Of a stretch of DNA of 64,000 nucleotides, positions 63,361 to 64,000 are shown in pieces. Both the position numbers and the translations under genes were made by a program. Source of the stretch: Gemmobacter caeni (GTDB lineage: Bacteria > Pseudomonadota > Alphaproteobacteria > Rhodobacterales > Rhodobacteraceae); contig NZ_QBKP01000018.1 of assembly GCF_003054195.1 (NCBI RefSeq), positions 25,420-89,419 of the forward strand, read 5' to 3'. Each line of letters begins with the position of its first letter. Position 1 is the stretch's first letter. The notes under the pieces were generated by a model that searched no databases, was not told the DNA's origin, and saw only the letters and a list, made by a program, of their open reading frames with translations.

Positions 63361-63923
63361 CCTGGGGCAAGAGGCTGTTCGATCTGGGGCTGGCGCTGCT
63401 GTTGTCGGCGGTTCTGGCCGTGCCTTTCACGCTGCTGCTTCTGGTGCTGTTGATCCGGGACGGCCGGCCGGTTTTCTACGTTGCCGAGCGGATGAAGGCG
63501 CCGGGGGTGCCGTTCCGGCTCTGGAAGCTGCGCACCATGACCGTCGCACGGCAGGACAGTGGCGTTTCCGGCGGTGACAAATCGGCCCGGATTACGCCGA
63601 CCGGGCGGTTCCTGCGCGCCACGCGACTGGATGAAGTTCCACAATTGTGGAATGTGATCCGGGGCGACATGAGTTTTGTCGGGCCGCGCCCGCCGCTGCG
63701 ACTCTATGTCGAGCGCTTTCCCCGGCTCTATGCAGAGGTGCTGCAAAGCCGCCCCGGAATTACCGGCCTGGCCTCGTTGCATTTTCACCGGCACGAGGAG
63801 TACCTGCTGTCGCGCTGCGGCACTGCGGAGGAGACGGATGCAGTCTATGCGCGCCGATGTGTGCCCAGAAAGGCCGCGCTTGATCTGATTTATCAGCGAA
63901 ATCAGCCCACATTCTCCAAGTAA
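63357..63923 (+). CDS. Undecaprenyl-phosphate sugar phosphotransferase (priming glycosyltransferase)
   Basis: 188 residues of the bacterial sugar transferase family (short PglC-like form without extra membrane helices). One N-terminal membrane segment (about 8-32), the basic FRLWKLRTM motif (about 53-61), and RLDEVPQLWNVIRGDMSFVG followed by PRPP (about 89-112). It starts polysaccharide assembly by moving a sugar phosphate onto the lipid carrier. The gene is complete; the cluster probably continues beyond the window. Confidence 0.92.
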   Translation: MTWGKRLFDLGLALLLSAVLAVPFTLLLLVLLIRDGRPVFYVAERMKAPGVPFRLWKLRTMTVARQDSGVSGGDKSARITPTGRFLRATRLDEVPQLWNVIRGDMSFVGPRPPLRLYVERFPRLYAEVLQSRPGITGLASLHFHRHEEYLLSRCGTAEETDAVYARRCVPRKAALDLIYQRNQPTFSK

Positions 63924-64000
63924 GTCGCTGATTTCGCTGTCGTAATCGTGATATTTCGCATATAAATCATGGCGTTGACGGCTGCGAGGGGCGCGTTTCA

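Noticed and set aside
1..64000. CRISPR arrays, insertion sequences, prophage, tRNA or rRNA genes
   Set aside because: No regularly spaced direct repeats, transposase or integrase frames, tRNA cloverleaf features or rRNA-like stretches were found on reading both strands.

Overview
This 64 kb window is chromosomal DNA of an alphaproteobacterium, most likely a member of the Rhodobacteraceae (Paracoccus/Rhodobacter group). The evidence is the gene content and order: divergent regB / senC-regA, a tsaE-amgK-murU-addB-addA run, rph-rdgB-hemW and hrcA-grpE, the alphaproteobacterial flagellar order flgB-flgC-fliE-fliQ-flgF-flgG-flgA-flgH-fliL, and GC-rich DNA (about 60% by eye). The genus cannot be fixed from this alone. 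No rRNA, tRNA, insertion sequence, prophage or CRISPR array was found. Almost everything is ordinary core genome, tightly packed, with many 1-8 base gene overlaps.

Origin and partition region (about 5.3-29.4 kb). The only gene-free stretch above 300 bases (8076-8478) lies between divergent maf-aroE-coaE-dnaQ (leftward) and hemJ-rho-mnmE-mnmG-rsmG-parA-parB (rightward). It has several one-mismatch DnaA boxes beside an AT-rich tract and is very probably the chromosomal origin. Around parAB are three perfect parS palindromes (13545, 17370, 20448) and two with one mismatch (11646, 29402). At mnmG and hemW the parS palindrome also supplies the start codon, with a Shine-Dalgarno core touching its edge.

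Left flank (1-5.4 kb): the 3' part of hslU, a DUF900 lipoprotein, an Smr protein, mltA, a Tim44-like protein, fxsA and secB. Middle (15.8-34.8 kb): heme chaperone hemW, rdgB, rph, the heat-shock pair hrcA-grpE, mutS, the malic enzyme maeB, a PfkB sugar kinase, the AddAB recombination nuclease, the AmgK/MurU peptidoglycan-recycling pair and tsaE.

Regulatory block (34.8-41.6 kb): a membrane PAS protein without a kinase domain, preceded by an exact TTAA-N7-TTAA CtrA-type box, then the redox sensor RegB, SenC, response regulator RegA, and pnp with a hairpin-rich leader. Flagellar block (41.6-47.5 kb): nine leftward genes from flgB to fliL, divergent from fliI, with a near-consensus CtrA box between them. 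A chromate-type transporter is translationally coupled to fliI.

Right part (47.5-64 kb): a Tat-exported FecR-domain protein, a pair of ABC exporters, an RlmD-type rRNA methyltransferase, two L,D-transpeptidases flanking a CAP-domain lipoprotein, a 59-residue membrane protein next to hemH, a BioC/NDUFAF5-like methyltransferase with a degenerate SAM motif, comF, grxC, a nitrilase-family amidase, a MarR regulator, and the start of a polysaccharide export/biosynthesis cluster that runs off the right edge.
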